DNA from: Bacteroidales bacterium
GTDB taxonomy: Bacteria > Bacteroidota > Bacteroidia > Bacteroidales > Paludibacteraceae
Assembly: GCA_012837935.1 (NCBI GenBank)
Contig: DUQG01000080.1
Location: 24,269-88,268 of the forward strand
DNA: 64,000 nucleotides
Reading direction: 5' to 3'
Numbering within the stretch: position 1 is the stretch's first letter; every line of letters begins with the position of its first letter. Under the pieces are notes generated by a model. It was not told the origin of the DNA, did not search any database, and saw only the letters and a program-made list of their open reading frames with translations. Shown here one piece after another: positions 26,198 through 35,373 of the stretch. A program made the translations under genes and the position numbers.

Positions 26198-27739
26198 ATG
26201 AACCGAATACTTTGGGCTGACGATGAAATGGACCTTTTGCGTCCGTATGTGATTTTTCTGGAAGAGAAAGGTTACGATGTATCTACCGTTACCAACGGGA
26301 AAGATGCCATTGACCTTGTGCAGAAAGAGAGTTTTGATATTATTTTTCTGGATGAAAATATGCCGGGGCTGAGCGGACTGGAAACGCTTACGCAAATCAA
26401 AGCCATTGACCCGAATGTGCCGCTTGTGATGATTACCAAAAGCGAGGAAGAGGACATTATGAATATGGCTATCGGGAATAAAATTGCCGATTACTTGACT
26501 AAACCTGTCAATCCGAGCCAAATCTTGCTCACGCTGAAAAAAAACATCCACAAACGCGAAATCGTTACCGAACACACCACAAGTACTTATCAGCAGGAAT
26601 TTCGAAATATCGGGATGCAGATTTCGGACAGCCTGACGTGGGAAGATTGGGTGGAAGTTTATAAAAAGCTGGTTTTTTGGGAACTGGAACTTGCCGAAGC
26701 GGACAATAATATGGACGAAATGCTGCGGATGCAAAAAGACGAGGCAAACAGCACGTTCAATAAATTTATCAAGAAAAATTATATGGATTGGATGGAAAAC
26801 CCCGAAAACCGTCCGATGATAAGTCCCGAACTGATTAAAAACAAGGTATTCCCGCTGCTCGATAAGGGCGAGAAAGTTTTTCTGGTGGTGGTGGATAATT
26901 TCCGCTACGACCAATGGCTTGTTATCCGTGAACTGCTAAGCGAATTTTTCACTTTTACCGAAGAAGAAACTTATTGTAGTATTCTGCCAACCGCCACGCA
27001 ATACGCTCGAAATGCGATTTTTTCGGGATTGATGCCTTTGCAAATTCAGCAGATGTTTCCCGAACTTTGGGTGGAAGAAGAGGACGAAGAAGGAAAAAAC
27101 ATTCACGAAGAAGCTTTGTTGCAGACGCAGTTTGACCGTTTCAGACGGAAGAATACCTTTTCATTCAATAAAATTTTTGAAAGCAGTTACTGCCAAAAAG
27201 TAATTGAGCAACTGCCACGCCTGGCAAACAACGACCTGAACGTGATAGTGCTAAACTTTATCGACATGCTTTCGCACGCACGCACCGACAGCAAAATGAT
27301 GCGTGAACTTGCCAACGACGAGAAAGCCTACCGTTCACTGACGCTATCGTGGTTCCGCCATTCAGCAACATACGATTTATTCAAAGCCATTGCACAAATG
27401 GACTGCAAAGTAATTGTAACCACCGACCACGGCACTATTCAGGTAAATAATGCCGTAAAAGTCGTAGGTGATAAAAACGTGAACACCAATCTTCGTTACA
27501 AAGTGGGTAAAAATCTGAGTTACAACAAAAAAGAAGTCTTTGAAATCCTGCATCCGCAAAAAGCCGGACTGCCAAGTCCCAATATCAGTTCAGCCTATAT
27601 TTTTGCAGGGAAAGATGACTTTTTTGCCTATCCGAATAACTACAACTACTACGTTAGCTACTACAAAAGCACATTTCAACACGGTGGTATTTCAATGGAA
27701 GAGATGATTATTCCGGTAGTAACGATGGAGGCTAAGTAA
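26198..27739 (+). CDS. porX: T9SS regulator PorX: response regulator fused to PglZ phosphatase domain
   Basis: The 513-residue protein has an N-terminal receiver domain (1-120) with acidic D8/D9, phospho-acceptor Asp52 (IIFLDENMPG) and Lys102 (DYLTKPVNP). A helical linker leads to a PglZ domain of alkaline-phosphatase fold (about 220-513) with VVDNFRYDQW, PTATQYARNAIFSG, DMLSHARTD and TTDHGTI, the likely metal ligands and catalytic Thr. PorX with the sensor PorY controls T9SS gene expression in Porphyromonas, and PorX-type PglZ domains act on phosphodiester messengers. It lies 170 bp after porW; the pair is co-directional. Confidence 0.95.
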   Translation: MNRILWADDEMDLLRPYVIFLEEKGYDVSTVTNGKDAIDLVQKESFDIIFLDENMPGLSGLETLTQIKAIDPNVPLVMITKSEEEDIMNMAIGNKIADYLTKPVNPSQILLTLKKNIHKREIVTEHTTSTYQQEFRNIGMQISDSLTWEDWVEVYKKLVFWELELAEADNNMDEMLRMQKDEANSTFNKFIKKNYMDWMENPENRPMISPELIKNKVFPLLDKGEKVFLVVVDNFRYDQWLVIRELLSEFFTFTEEETYCSILPTATQYARNAIFSGLMPLQIQQMFPELWVEEEDEEGKNIHEEALLQTQFDRFRRKNTFSFNKIFESSYCQKVIEQLPRLANNDLNVIVLNFIDMLSHARTDSKMMRELANDEKAYRSLTLSWFRHSATYDLFKAIAQMDCKVIVTTDHGTIQVNNAVKVVGDKNVNTNLRYKVGKNLSYNKKEVFEILHPQKAGLPSPNISSAYIFAGKDDFFAYPNNYNYYVSYYKSTFQHGGISMEEMIIPVVTMEAK

Positions 27740-27787
27740 ACGGAGTCTGAACGGGGATTTTAGTGTAGTTTTGAGGATAAGAAACAC

Positions 27788-29020
27788 TTAATTGCCCTTC
27801 TTTTTCCTTCCCGAAAAACTCATCACAAATCCCACAACTAATAAACTACCGCCAACAATAAAGGCATAAATTCCTGCTCTATCGGCGTATGTGTCTTTCA
27901 TAAATGCAACGATTTGCGGACCGATAATTCCGCCTACTCCCCATGCAGTAAGTAGTGCGCCGTACAATGACGACATTAGCTTACTGCCGTACATATCTCG
28001 CGTAAGTGATGGTAAAACACCGAAACCGCCACCGTAGCAAAGCAATACCACACAAACTAGTATGGAAAATACAATTGGTTCGCGCACGAAAACCAGCACG
28101 CCGAAAATCACAGCTTGTAAAGCTAACAAAATACGGAAAGTTTGAATACGTCCTATTTTATCGGAAATACTTCCCCAGAAAAATCGTCCTAGTCCATTGA
28201 AAATAGAACTTACGGCTATCAGCGTAGCACCTGCCGATGCCAGCGATGCGATGATATTTGCATCCGAGAAATCGGTTCCGACTGGCAATTTTGCTCGCAG
28301 CATATCTTGTAATAGGGGAGACTGAAACGATATAAAAATCATTCCTGCCACAATGTTAATCATAAAAATCAGCCAAATAGTGATAAATGATTGAGTTTTG
28401 ATGTATTTGGCAAGAGGGATTTTTTCAGCTCTCTTTTCGGTTGATTTTTCGCTCGGAGGAAGTTGTAGAAAATAAGCTAAAATTGGAATTAGAACAAGCA
28501 TCACAATTCCAACGTAATAGAAGGTTGTGCTAAGGCTTTCTCCCGAGATTTTCAAGAAAAACGGCGCAAGAAGTTTAGACATCAGCAATGCACCCAGTCC
28601 AAATCCCATTACTACCATGCCTGTTGCCAATCCTTGTTTTTCAGTAAACCATGCCGAAACGGTTGCAACAGGTGTTACGTAAGCCATACCCAACCCAATT
28701 CCACCAAAAACACCAAAGCCTAAGTAAAGCAATATAAGTGACTGGTTAGCCAATGCAAATCCGGAAATAAGATATCCCAGCGCATAAAGCACTCCGCCTA
28801 GCATAGCCAATTTTCTGGGACCGTACACAGGCATTTTACGTCCTGCCCAGAATGCTGTTACGCCTAGCATAAAAATAGCTAAACTAAATGCCCATGCGGT
28901 TTGAGTGTTACTCCACGAAGTTAATTCGGTAATCGGTGTTTGGAAAAAACTCCATGCGTAAACTGTTCCCAGAAACAATTGGATAAATGTACCAATTATA
29001 GCAATAAACCATTTTTTCAT
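27788..29020 (-). CDS. MFS transporter, oxalate/formate antiporter (OFA) type
   Basis: The 410-residue protein has 12 predicted membrane helices. The start FIAIIGTFIQLFLGTVYAWSFFQ and the motif GGIGLGMAYVTPVATVSAWF are typical of OFA-family carriers, as is GSISDKIGRIQTF, the loop between helices 8 and 9. The substrate is a small carboxylate in characterised relatives, but is not set by the sequence. It is convergent with porX (48 bp between stops). Confidence 0.88.
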   Translation of the reverse strand: MKKWFIAIIGTFIQLFLGTVYAWSFFQTPITELTSWSNTQTAWAFSLAIFMLGVTAFWAGRKMPVYGPRKLAMLGGVLYALGYLISGFALANQSLILLYLGFGVFGGIGLGMAYVTPVATVSAWFTEKQGLATGMVVMGFGLGALLMSKLLAPFFLKISGESLSTTFYYVGIVMLVLIPILAYFLQLPPSEKSTEKRAEKIPLAKYIKTQSFITIWLIFMINIVAGMIFISFQSPLLQDMLRAKLPVGTDFSDANIIASLASAGATLIAVSSIFNGLGRFFWGSISDKIGRIQTFRILLALQAVIFGVLVFVREPIVFSILVCVVLLCYGGGFGVLPSLTRDMYGSKLMSSLYGALLTAWGVGGIIGPQIVAFMKDTYADRAGIYAFIVGGSLLVVGFVMSFSGRKKKGN

Positions 29021-29062
29021 AGTTAATATATTTTTATTATTAGTCTGAAATATAATTCAAAG

Positions 29063-29977
29063 TTAGTTAGACCCTCTTTTCTCTTTAAAAAACAGTGTCC
29101 CAATAACCCCAAAAATCACCATCAATCCCCCTATGATATGAAAAGTGTATAGTCTCTCATTAAGTATTAGCACGCCGCTGAAAATAGTAATTATAGGACT
29201 CAGGTTGTTGAAAATAGCAACTTGCGATGCCGGAATAACCGCCAGTGCATAATTACTAAAAAAAGAAGTGAACATAAAAGAGAGAATACCCAGATAAAAA
29301 ATCGACCAAAGAAAACTGCTTTCTTTGAACGGGTCATAAAATTGGCTTATCGTGCCTGCTTTTATATGTCCAAAAATGGCAATTAAATTAAAAACTACAC
29401 AGGCTGTCAGGGTCATAAAGAAACTTATATCGAGTGTGTTATAATTTTTGTTGATTTTTCGAGCTAGAGTGTAGTAGGTTACTACTGAAATCATTGAGAG
29501 TAAAATCAGCACGTTTCCTTTCAAATTGTTGTTACCACCATCCAATCCTGTTTTCAGTAAGATATATACAATTCCGGAAACTGAAAGGAGAATGCTGATT
29601 ATTTGTTTGATATTACTTTTTTCTTTCAAAAATATTGATGCAACGATAACGGTCAGTATAGGCATCATTGCTAATAAAATCCCGGCTTGGGAAGCTGTGG
29701 TGTGTTTTAGCCCTTCTGTCTGCAAAGTGAAAAACAGTATTGGGTAAGGAGTTGATAAAACCAATAACGGAAGAATCTGCTTAAAAGAGAATCTGGGAAA
29801 TTTTACTTTCCCGAAAGTATATGCCACCAGCATTCCCAGTGTACCGACCGAAAATCTGTGTGCCAGCAAGTCGGATGTATTTGCTGAGCGCAATGCAATA
29901 ATCACAAACATAACCGAAAGACCTGTAATCAGCGTACCGAGTGTAAGTCCGATATATGCTTTATGTTCTTTTTTCAC
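29063..29977 (-). CDS. EamA/DMT-family transporter
   Basis: The 304-residue protein has ten hydrophobic helices arranged as two EamA repeats (about 8-140 and 155-300). Typical features are TTASQAGILLAMMPILTVIVASIFLKE in the first half and NLSPIITIFSGVLILNERLY in the second. Members export amino acids or metabolites; the substrate here is unknown. It is likely co-transcribed with the MFS gene that follows 42 bp downstream. Confidence 0.88.
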   Translation of the reverse strand: MKKEHKAYIGLTLGTLITGLSVMFVIIALRSANTSDLLAHRFSVGTLGMLVAYTFGKVKFPRFSFKQILPLLVLSTPYPILFFTLQTEGLKHTTASQAGILLAMMPILTVIVASIFLKEKSNIKQIISILLSVSGIVYILLKTGLDGGNNNLKGNVLILLSMISVVTYYTLARKINKNYNTLDISFFMTLTACVVFNLIAIFGHIKAGTISQFYDPFKESSFLWSIFYLGILSFMFTSFFSNYALAVIPASQVAIFNNLSPIITIFSGVLILNERLYTFHIIGGLMVIFGVIGTLFFKEKRGSN

Positions 29978-30004
29978 CGTAAATATTAAAAATAGTTATG
30001 TAGC

Positions 30005-30037
30005 ACCCACCGACTGGCTTTAAGCCAGTCGGTGGGT
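30005..30037. repeat. 33-bp palindrome (family D)
   Basis: ACCCACCGACTGGCTT (30005-30020) is a perfect inverted repeat of 30022-30037 around a single T. The GGCTTTAAGCC centre recurs in related units near 6513, 30411, 46151 and 46369. It may also end transcription from either side. Confidence 0.75.
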
Positions 30038-30076
30038 TTATCTCACAAATATACATTCTCAATTTCAAAAAACCAA

Positions 30077-30110
30077 AAACCGCTGAAAATCTTTTGACCT
30101 TCAGCGGTTT
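30077..30110. terminator. Hairpin downstream of the repeat, possible terminator
   Basis: AAACCGCTGAA pairs with TTCAGCGGTTT in a perfect 11-bp stem with a 12-nt loop. It has no long T-run, so it could be just a repeat. Confidence 0.4.
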
Positions 30111-30529
30111 AATCGTAAATCTTCCCGATAGATATCGGGACTAAAAAATGACTTTAAACCTATGTGTTACTATATGAAGAAACTAACAAAAACTATGTGT
30201 CAAAATTAGGAACAATTACTGATTGTCATAATATTTTTCATTGGTGGTAAGTAATTCTTTCCCTTTAATGTCGTAGCGTTGAGCAGGATACAAAATGTAC
30301 CTTTTTTATTGATGCTTATAAGTACTGCAACCAACCAAGGCTACATGCGATTTGTTGCGTTGAAGAATGAAAGACAAACTTTTAATAATTGCAAGCATTT
30401 AACAACGGGACGAACGGACTTGAAGCCGTTAGTACCTACCTAAATCAAATAATATTTTATATTTAGAAGCAAATGCGAATATACATATAAAAAATCTACT
30501 CGGGGCGCGACTATAATTGAGCGTATTAC

Positions 30530-30563
30530 AAAGAAGGACAACCCATGCGGATTGTCCTTCTTT
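30530..30563 (-). terminator. Terminator after the ECF sigma factor gene
   Basis: AAAGAAGGACAA pairs with TTGTCCTTCTTT in a 12-bp perfect stem with a 10-nt loop, 25 bp beyond the stop of the sigma-factor gene. Confidence 0.75.
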
Positions 30564-30587
30564 TGTGTTTTTTCTAAAAGCTGCCGA

Positions 30588-31091
30588 CTACCTGTAATCT
30601 TTCAGTTGTTCCTGCAATCTTTTTCTCGCCAAGAAAATACGACTTTTCACCGTACCAATCGGCAAGTTCATTTCACGCGCAATTTCCTCATACTTATACC
30701 CTTGAATATGCATAGAGAAAGGTATGCGGTACTCGTCAGCAAAAGAATTAATGCTGTTACTAATCTCAGCTACAGAATAAGCACCGTCCGGTGTTTCAAA
30801 TCCGGAGTTTTGAGGTAAATTTAAGAGGTGTGAATCTTCGGTGCGGTCAAATATCGTCTGACTTCTAACAACTTTACGATAGTTATTTATAAAAATATTC
30901 TTCATAACAGTCAACACCCAACCCTTGAAATTCACATTGTCTTTAAACTTATCTTGATTATCCAAAACCTTCAAGGTGGTTTCCTGCAACAAATCTTCGG
31001 CATCCTCTCGGTTTAGCGTCAAGGAAAATGCAAAATTTAGCATATTGCTTTGGAGTGCTAATAATTCTTTTTCAAATTGTAAGTCTTTCAT
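30588..31091 (-). CDS. ECF-type RNA polymerase sigma factor
   Basis: The 167-residue protein has sigma region 2 (LTLNREDAEDLLQETTLKVLDNQDKF and WVLTVMKNIFINNYRK) and region 4 (YEEIAREMNLPIGTVKSRIFLARKRLQEQL), with no other domain. It directs core polymerase to a specific promoter set. No anti-sigma factor is adjacent. In Porphyromonas an ECF factor (SigP) cooperates with PorX for T9SS genes; whether this is the counterpart cannot be told from the sequence alone. Confidence 0.93.
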   Translation of the reverse strand: MKDLQFEKELLALQSNMLNFAFSLTLNREDAEDLLQETTLKVLDNQDKFKDNVNFKGWVLTVMKNIFINNYRKVVRSQTIFDRTEDSHLLNLPQNSGFETPDGAYSVAEISNSINSFADEYRIPFSMHIQGYKYEEIAREMNLPIGTVKSRIFLARKRLQEQLKDYR

Positions 31092-31275
31092 TTTAGTTTT
31101 GTTGTGTGTGAATAGTAAGCTAAAACGAATCCTTTTGAAAAAATTTGCTTCTCTCGCTTGAGTAGCAGAATGAATCTCAGTTTTTAATACTGAATTAGTT
31201 GTTTTCTAAAAAGAACTCTTGGAAAATAGTGTGTCAATTTCAATGCAAAAATACAATTTTAATTCGCAATTTCAC

Positions 31276-31283
31276 TATATTTG
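31276..31283 (+). promoter_or_regulatory. Putative -7 element before the NfeD-like gene
   Basis: TATATTTG fits TAnnTTTG and lies about 65 nt before the ATG at 31348. No good -33 TTTG is found at the expected distance. Confidence 0.4.
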
Positions 31284-31347
31284 TAAAAAATTATTTATAA
31301 CATCATCAAAGGTGCCATACACCGAAAGTTAAAAATAAAATAATCGT

Positions 31348-32748
31348 ATGAAAAGGATTCTCATTCTTCTGTGTCTGATTATTACTGCTTTATTGACACA
31401 CGCCAATATATATGGCAACAACCAAGCCAAAACAACCTTTTTTTCCATCGACCTGAAAAAGAACGTGGGAAGCACCACATGGCTTTATATCCAAAAAGGA
31501 TTTGAAGAGGCGAAAACCCTGAATGCCAACACTATAATCATTGAGATGAATACGTACGGCGGCGAGGTTGGATTTGCAGATTCTATTCGGACAAAAATTC
31601 TAAACTCTGACATTCCTGTCATAGTTTTTATTGACAATAATGCCGCATCTGCCGGAGCGCTTATTTCAATTGCTTGCAAAAAAATCTATATGCGCAAGGG
31701 TGCCACTATTGGTGCTGCTTCCGTGGTTGACCAAACCGGACAAAAACTTCCCGACAAATACCAATCTTACATGCGTGCTACCATGCGTGCAACCGCAGAG
31801 GCTCACGGCAAAGACACCATTATCATGGGGAATGATACGATTTATAAATGGAAACGCGACCCGCTAATTGCTGAAGCGATGGTGGATGAACGAACCGTTG
31901 TAGAAAACGTTACCGATTCCGGCAAAGTGCTGACTTTCACTACCGAAGAAGCTATCAAACACAACTACTGCGACGGAATGGCAGAAAACATCAAAGAAGT
32001 CATCAAGAGTGAAATTGGTAATGCGGAGTATGAACTGGTAAAATTCAAACCAACCACTTGGGATGACATTAAAGGCTTTTTGCTAAGTCCAATTTTCCAA
32101 AGCATTTTGATTATGCTGATTATTGGCGGTATTTATTTTGAACTTCAAACACCGGGAATTGGATTTCCGCTTGTGGTGGCGATTACGGCAGCATTACTTT
32201 ACTTCGCACCGCTCTATATCGACGGTCTGGCTGAGCATTGGGAAATTCTATTATTTATAATTGGTATTATATTGATTGTCTTGGAGATATTCGCCTTTCC
32301 CGGATTTGGTGTTGCGGGTATTAGTGGAATTGTACTGGTTGTGGCGGGATTGGTACTCAGTCTGATTGGCAATATAAAATTCAATTTCCAACCTGTAAGT
32401 GGCGACGATTTTACTCGCGCTACATTAACCGTTATCGGTGGAATGTTATTCGGATTTGGTGCAACTATTTACCTAAGTAATAAAATAGGCACCAAAGGCA
32501 TTTTCAAACGTCTGGCACTTGATACCACGTTGGATAATAAAGAAGGTTACTTGGGTGTTCCGCTTGAAACTCAAAATGTAGTTGGAGAGTCAGGCATTGC
32601 TTCCACCGTTCTACGACCATCGGGCAAAGTTCGTATTGGCAATAAAGTTTATGATGCCGTTTCCATCAACGGTGCATTTATAGAAAAAGGAACTGAAATT
32701 AAAATTGTAAAATACGAAGCGGGACAAGTTTATGTGGAAAAGAAATAA
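31348..32748 (+). CDS. NfeD-like membrane serine protease (ClpP-class)
   Basis: The 466-residue protein has a signal peptide or first helix (MKRILILLCLIITALLTHA), then a ClpP/SppA-type protease domain (about 30-230). The motifs are EMNTYGGEVGFADSI, the nucleophile region NNAASAGALISIACK with a Ser, and MRKGATIGAASVV with the candidate Lys. Three to four hydrophobic helices (about 245-380) and a C-terminal OB-fold NfeD domain (about 400-466, GIASTVLRPSGKVRIGNKVYDAVS) follow. Such proteins degrade membrane-associated substrates, classically next to stomatin-like proteins; no stomatin gene is adjacent here. Confidence 0.9.
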   Translation: MKRILILLCLIITALLTHANIYGNNQAKTTFFSIDLKKNVGSTTWLYIQKGFEEAKTLNANTIIIEMNTYGGEVGFADSIRTKILNSDIPVIVFIDNNAASAGALISIACKKIYMRKGATIGAASVVDQTGQKLPDKYQSYMRATMRATAEAHGKDTIIMGNDTIYKWKRDPLIAEAMVDERTVVENVTDSGKVLTFTTEEAIKHNYCDGMAENIKEVIKSEIGNAEYELVKFKPTTWDDIKGFLLSPIFQSILIMLIIGGIYFELQTPGIGFPLVVAITAALLYFAPLYIDGLAEHWEILLFIIGIILIVLEIFAFPGFGVAGISGIVLVVAGLVLSLIGNIKFNFQPVSGDDFTRATLTVIGGMLFGFGATIYLSNKIGTKGIFKRLALDTTLDNKEGYLGVPLETQNVVGESGIASTVLRPSGKVRIGNKVYDAVSINGAFIEKGTEIKIVKYEAGQVYVEKK

Positions 32749-32951
32749 TCTCTCTTTCAGACCCGTAATCCAAATATATTTCCCATTGTCAAACAGTCTT
32801 TTTTATCTGTTTCTTTTTCGTTTTCCTTTTTTTGAATTGATAAAGAACATAGCAAGCAGAACGACAGTTTTCTTGCCTAAAAATAGTTTTCGTGGTACGT
32901 CTGATGTAAATAAACACACGGAAACTATATTAAAACTATTCACTCACTAAC

Positions 32952-34394
32952 ATGTCGCCAATTGCAGTCATCATAACCATTTCCGCTTATTTTATTGTTT
33001 TGTTCGGCGTTTCGTATATAGCAGGACGCAAGGCGGATAATGCCGGATTTTTTATTGGGAATCGAAGTTCAAAATGGTACATGGTAGCTTTCGCCATGAT
33101 TGGTGCCACCATTTCGGGAGTTACATTTATGTCCGTGCCGGGCATGGTTGACCCGAAAGCATTTTCCTATATGCAAATGGTGCTCGGCTTTTTCGTGGGA
33201 CAACTTATTATTTCATTTGTGCTAATTCCTGTTTTTTACAGGATGAAACTTTTTTCCATTTATGAATATCTGGATGAACGATTTGGCGTGAGTTCGTACA
33301 AAACAGGAGCTTGGTTGTTCTTTGTTTCCAAAGTTTTGGGAGCATCAGTTAGGCTGTTTTTAGTTTGCGTGTTCTTACAACTGATGGTTTTCGGACCGCT
33401 TAATATCCCTTTTATTTTCAACGTGATAGTAACTGTAGCTTTGGTTTGGCTTTATACGCGTCAAGGCGGAGTGAAAACACTGATTTGGACTGATTCGTTG
33501 AAAACGCTTGTCTTAATTCTTTCGGTTATCTTGACGATTTATTATATCTCTAAAAGTATGAGCATGGATTTTTCGGGAATGATTGGCGGAATTCGTGAGA
33601 GCGAACTTTCCCGCACTTTCTTTTTCGATAATCCGAAAGAGCCTACCTATTTTTGGAAACAGTTTTTGGCAGGAATTTTTACAATGATTGCCACAACAGG
33701 ACTTGACCAAGATTTTATGCAGCGAAATTTAAGTTGTAAAAACCCGCGCGATTCGCAGAAAAACATTATCACAAGTGGATTGGTGCAATTGGTAATCAAC
33801 TTACTGTTCCTGATGCTTGGTGTGCTGCTTTACCTTTTCATCGACAGCAAAGGCATTGCTCGTCCCGCAAAAAGCGACGAACTTTTCCCGATGGTAGCCA
33901 CACAAGGATATCTGCCTATGATTGTGGGAGTTTTATTTATTATCGGACTGATTTCATCGGCTTACGCTGCTGCCGGTTCGGCACTGACAGCACTGACAAC
34001 TTCGTTTACGGTCGATATTCTGGGCATTAAAGATAAAACAGAAGAAGAAATAAAATCCACCCGCAAAAAAGTTCATATCGGAATGGCGGTGATAATGGGT
34101 GTGGTGATTTTTGTCTTTAACACCTTGAATAACACAAGTGTAATCGATGCGGTTTATATTTTGGCAAGCTACACCTACGGACCTATTTTAGGGTTGTTTG
34201 CTTTCGGAATTTTGACAAAACGCGCTGTGCGAGATAAATTTATTCCGTATATTGCTGTTCTTGCACCGATATTTTGCTTTTTCTTGCAAAAACTGACAAT
34301 CAGCTTATGGAGTTTCCATTTCGGATATGCCTTGATTATCGTTAATGCGTTGGTTACAATGCTGGGGATGTGGATATTTGCACCAAAAGATTAG
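32952..34394 (+). CDS. Sodium:solute symporter (SSS family)
   Basis: The 480-residue protein has about 13 membrane helices and the SSS signature in its central part (FLAGIFTMIATTGLDQDFMQRNLSCK). The N-terminus has the family pattern FGVSYIAGRKADNAGFFIGNRSSKWYMVAFAMIGATISGVTFMSVPG. The substrate is not evident; Bacteroidota homologs are often placed with sugar or sialic-acid genes, but none are adjacent. A short frame in the 200-bp gap upstream has no coding character. Confidence 0.92.
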   Translation: MSPIAVIITISAYFIVLFGVSYIAGRKADNAGFFIGNRSSKWYMVAFAMIGATISGVTFMSVPGMVDPKAFSYMQMVLGFFVGQLIISFVLIPVFYRMKLFSIYEYLDERFGVSSYKTGAWLFFVSKVLGASVRLFLVCVFLQLMVFGPLNIPFIFNVIVTVALVWLYTRQGGVKTLIWTDSLKTLVLILSVILTIYYISKSMSMDFSGMIGGIRESELSRTFFFDNPKEPTYFWKQFLAGIFTMIATTGLDQDFMQRNLSCKNPRDSQKNIITSGLVQLVINLLFLMLGVLLYLFIDSKGIARPAKSDELFPMVATQGYLPMIVGVLFIIGLISSAYAAAGSALTALTTSFTVDILGIKDKTEEEIKSTRKKVHIGMAVIMGVVIFVFNTLNNTSVIDAVYILASYTYGPILGLFAFGILTKRAVRDKFIPYIAVLAPIFCFFLQKLTISLWSFHFGYALIIVNALVTMLGMWIFAPKD

Positions 34395-34509
34395 TTGTAA
34401 ATAGAACACTGATTACGCAGATAACACGAATGTCCACAAATTTTTAATAAAATATTTTGTGTTAATTTGCGACATTTGTGTAATTTGTGTTCAAAAAATC
34501 AATAGTAGA

Positions 34510-35364
34510 ATGAAATTCAAACTAACCACATTTTTTATTATTTTCCAAATTGGTTACCTGTTTGGAATTGAACCCTTCCGCTTCGCTTTGCTGACTGATT
34601 TGCATATTACGCAAAACACAACAGCAGTGGAAGATTTGGAGAATTCTGTTCGGCAAATAAACAATACGCCGATCATTGAATTTGTACTGGTAACAGGCGA
34701 TATAACGGAGTTTGGTGATAGTGTTTCGTTGGAAAAAGCGAAAGAAGTACTTGATAAATTGTCTGTTCCCTATTACATCACTTCGGGCAATCATGAAACG
34801 ATATGGAACGATTCGGAACATACTGATTTTGCAAAGATTTTTGATGATAATAAGTTTGCTTTTCAGCACAAAGGCGTCTGGTTTTTCGGATTTAATACTG
34901 GACCGTTTTCGCGAAAGGCTGACGGACACGTTTCCCTGCAAGATATTAGGTGGCTGAAAAACAAATTGAAGAAAATTAACAAATCGACACCGATTATTCT
35001 TGCCACTCACTATCCGCTTCAACACGGCGATGTGGACAACTGGCAAGAACTGACCGATGCAGTGAAAACGCATAATATTCGGGCTGTTTTGGGTGGGCAT
35101 TATCATCGCAATGCTATCTTTTCATACGACGGCATTCCGGGTTTGATAAATCGCTCAAATCTACGAGGCAAAGACAATGTGGGCGGTTATTCCATCTATT
35201 CCGTAACGGCGGATAGTTTGATTGTTTACGAACAAATCATTGGTGGGGAGCCACAACCTTGGGCAGAACTTTCCATGAAGGAGAGCTATTTTACTCAAAA
35301 AAAGTGTAGTAAGAAATTAACCATTTTCAACAGAAAGAAAACAGACAAAATAATCACAAAATAA
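34510..35364 (+). CDS. Secreted calcineurin-like metallophosphoesterase
   Basis: The 284-residue protein starts at the ATG at 34510, giving a signal peptide (MKFKLTTFFIIFQIGYLFG). The reading frame is open 17 codons more upstream, but that gives no signal. All five phosphoesterase motifs are present: LLTDLHIT (D-x-H), VTGDITEFGD, SGNHE, ATHYPL and GGHYHRNA. The two-metal enzyme is probably periplasmic; the substrate is unknown. It is 9 bp before the glycosyltransferase gene and is likely the first gene of that operon. Confidence 0.88.
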   Translation: MKFKLTTFFIIFQIGYLFGIEPFRFALLTDLHITQNTTAVEDLENSVRQINNTPIIEFVLVTGDITEFGDSVSLEKAKEVLDKLSVPYYITSGNHETIWNDSEHTDFAKIFDDNKFAFQHKGVWFFGFNTGPFSRKADGHVSLQDIRWLKNKLKKINKSTPIILATHYPLQHGDVDNWQELTDAVKTHNIRAVLGGHYHRNAIFSYDGIPGLINRSNLRGKDNVGGYSIYSVTADSLIVYEQIIGGEPQPWAELSMKESYFTQKKCSKKLTIFNRKKTDKIITK

Positions 35365-35373
35365 ATCTCAAAA

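Larger units (their letters stand above)
29978..30587. other. Repeat-filled intergenic region
   Basis: About 610 bp without a supportable gene. It contains several palindromes (30005-30037, 30077-30110, 30124-30140 with CCCGATAGATATCGGG, 30407-30430) and a hairpin at 30530-30563. On the minus strand near 30220-30300 a short stop-bounded frame reads PAQRYDIKGKELLTTNEKYY, perhaps a gene remnant, but this is too short to support. Confidence 0.5.

Noticed and set aside
30220..30300. Short coding-like frame on the minus strand (PAQRYDIKGKELL)
   Set aside because: A stop codon lies just upstream and it is under 30 codons; possibly a gene remnant, but not supportable as a feature.
32732..32950. 72-codon frame before the symporter gene
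   Set aside because: It overlaps the end of the NfeD-like gene and shows no domain or plausible protein composition.
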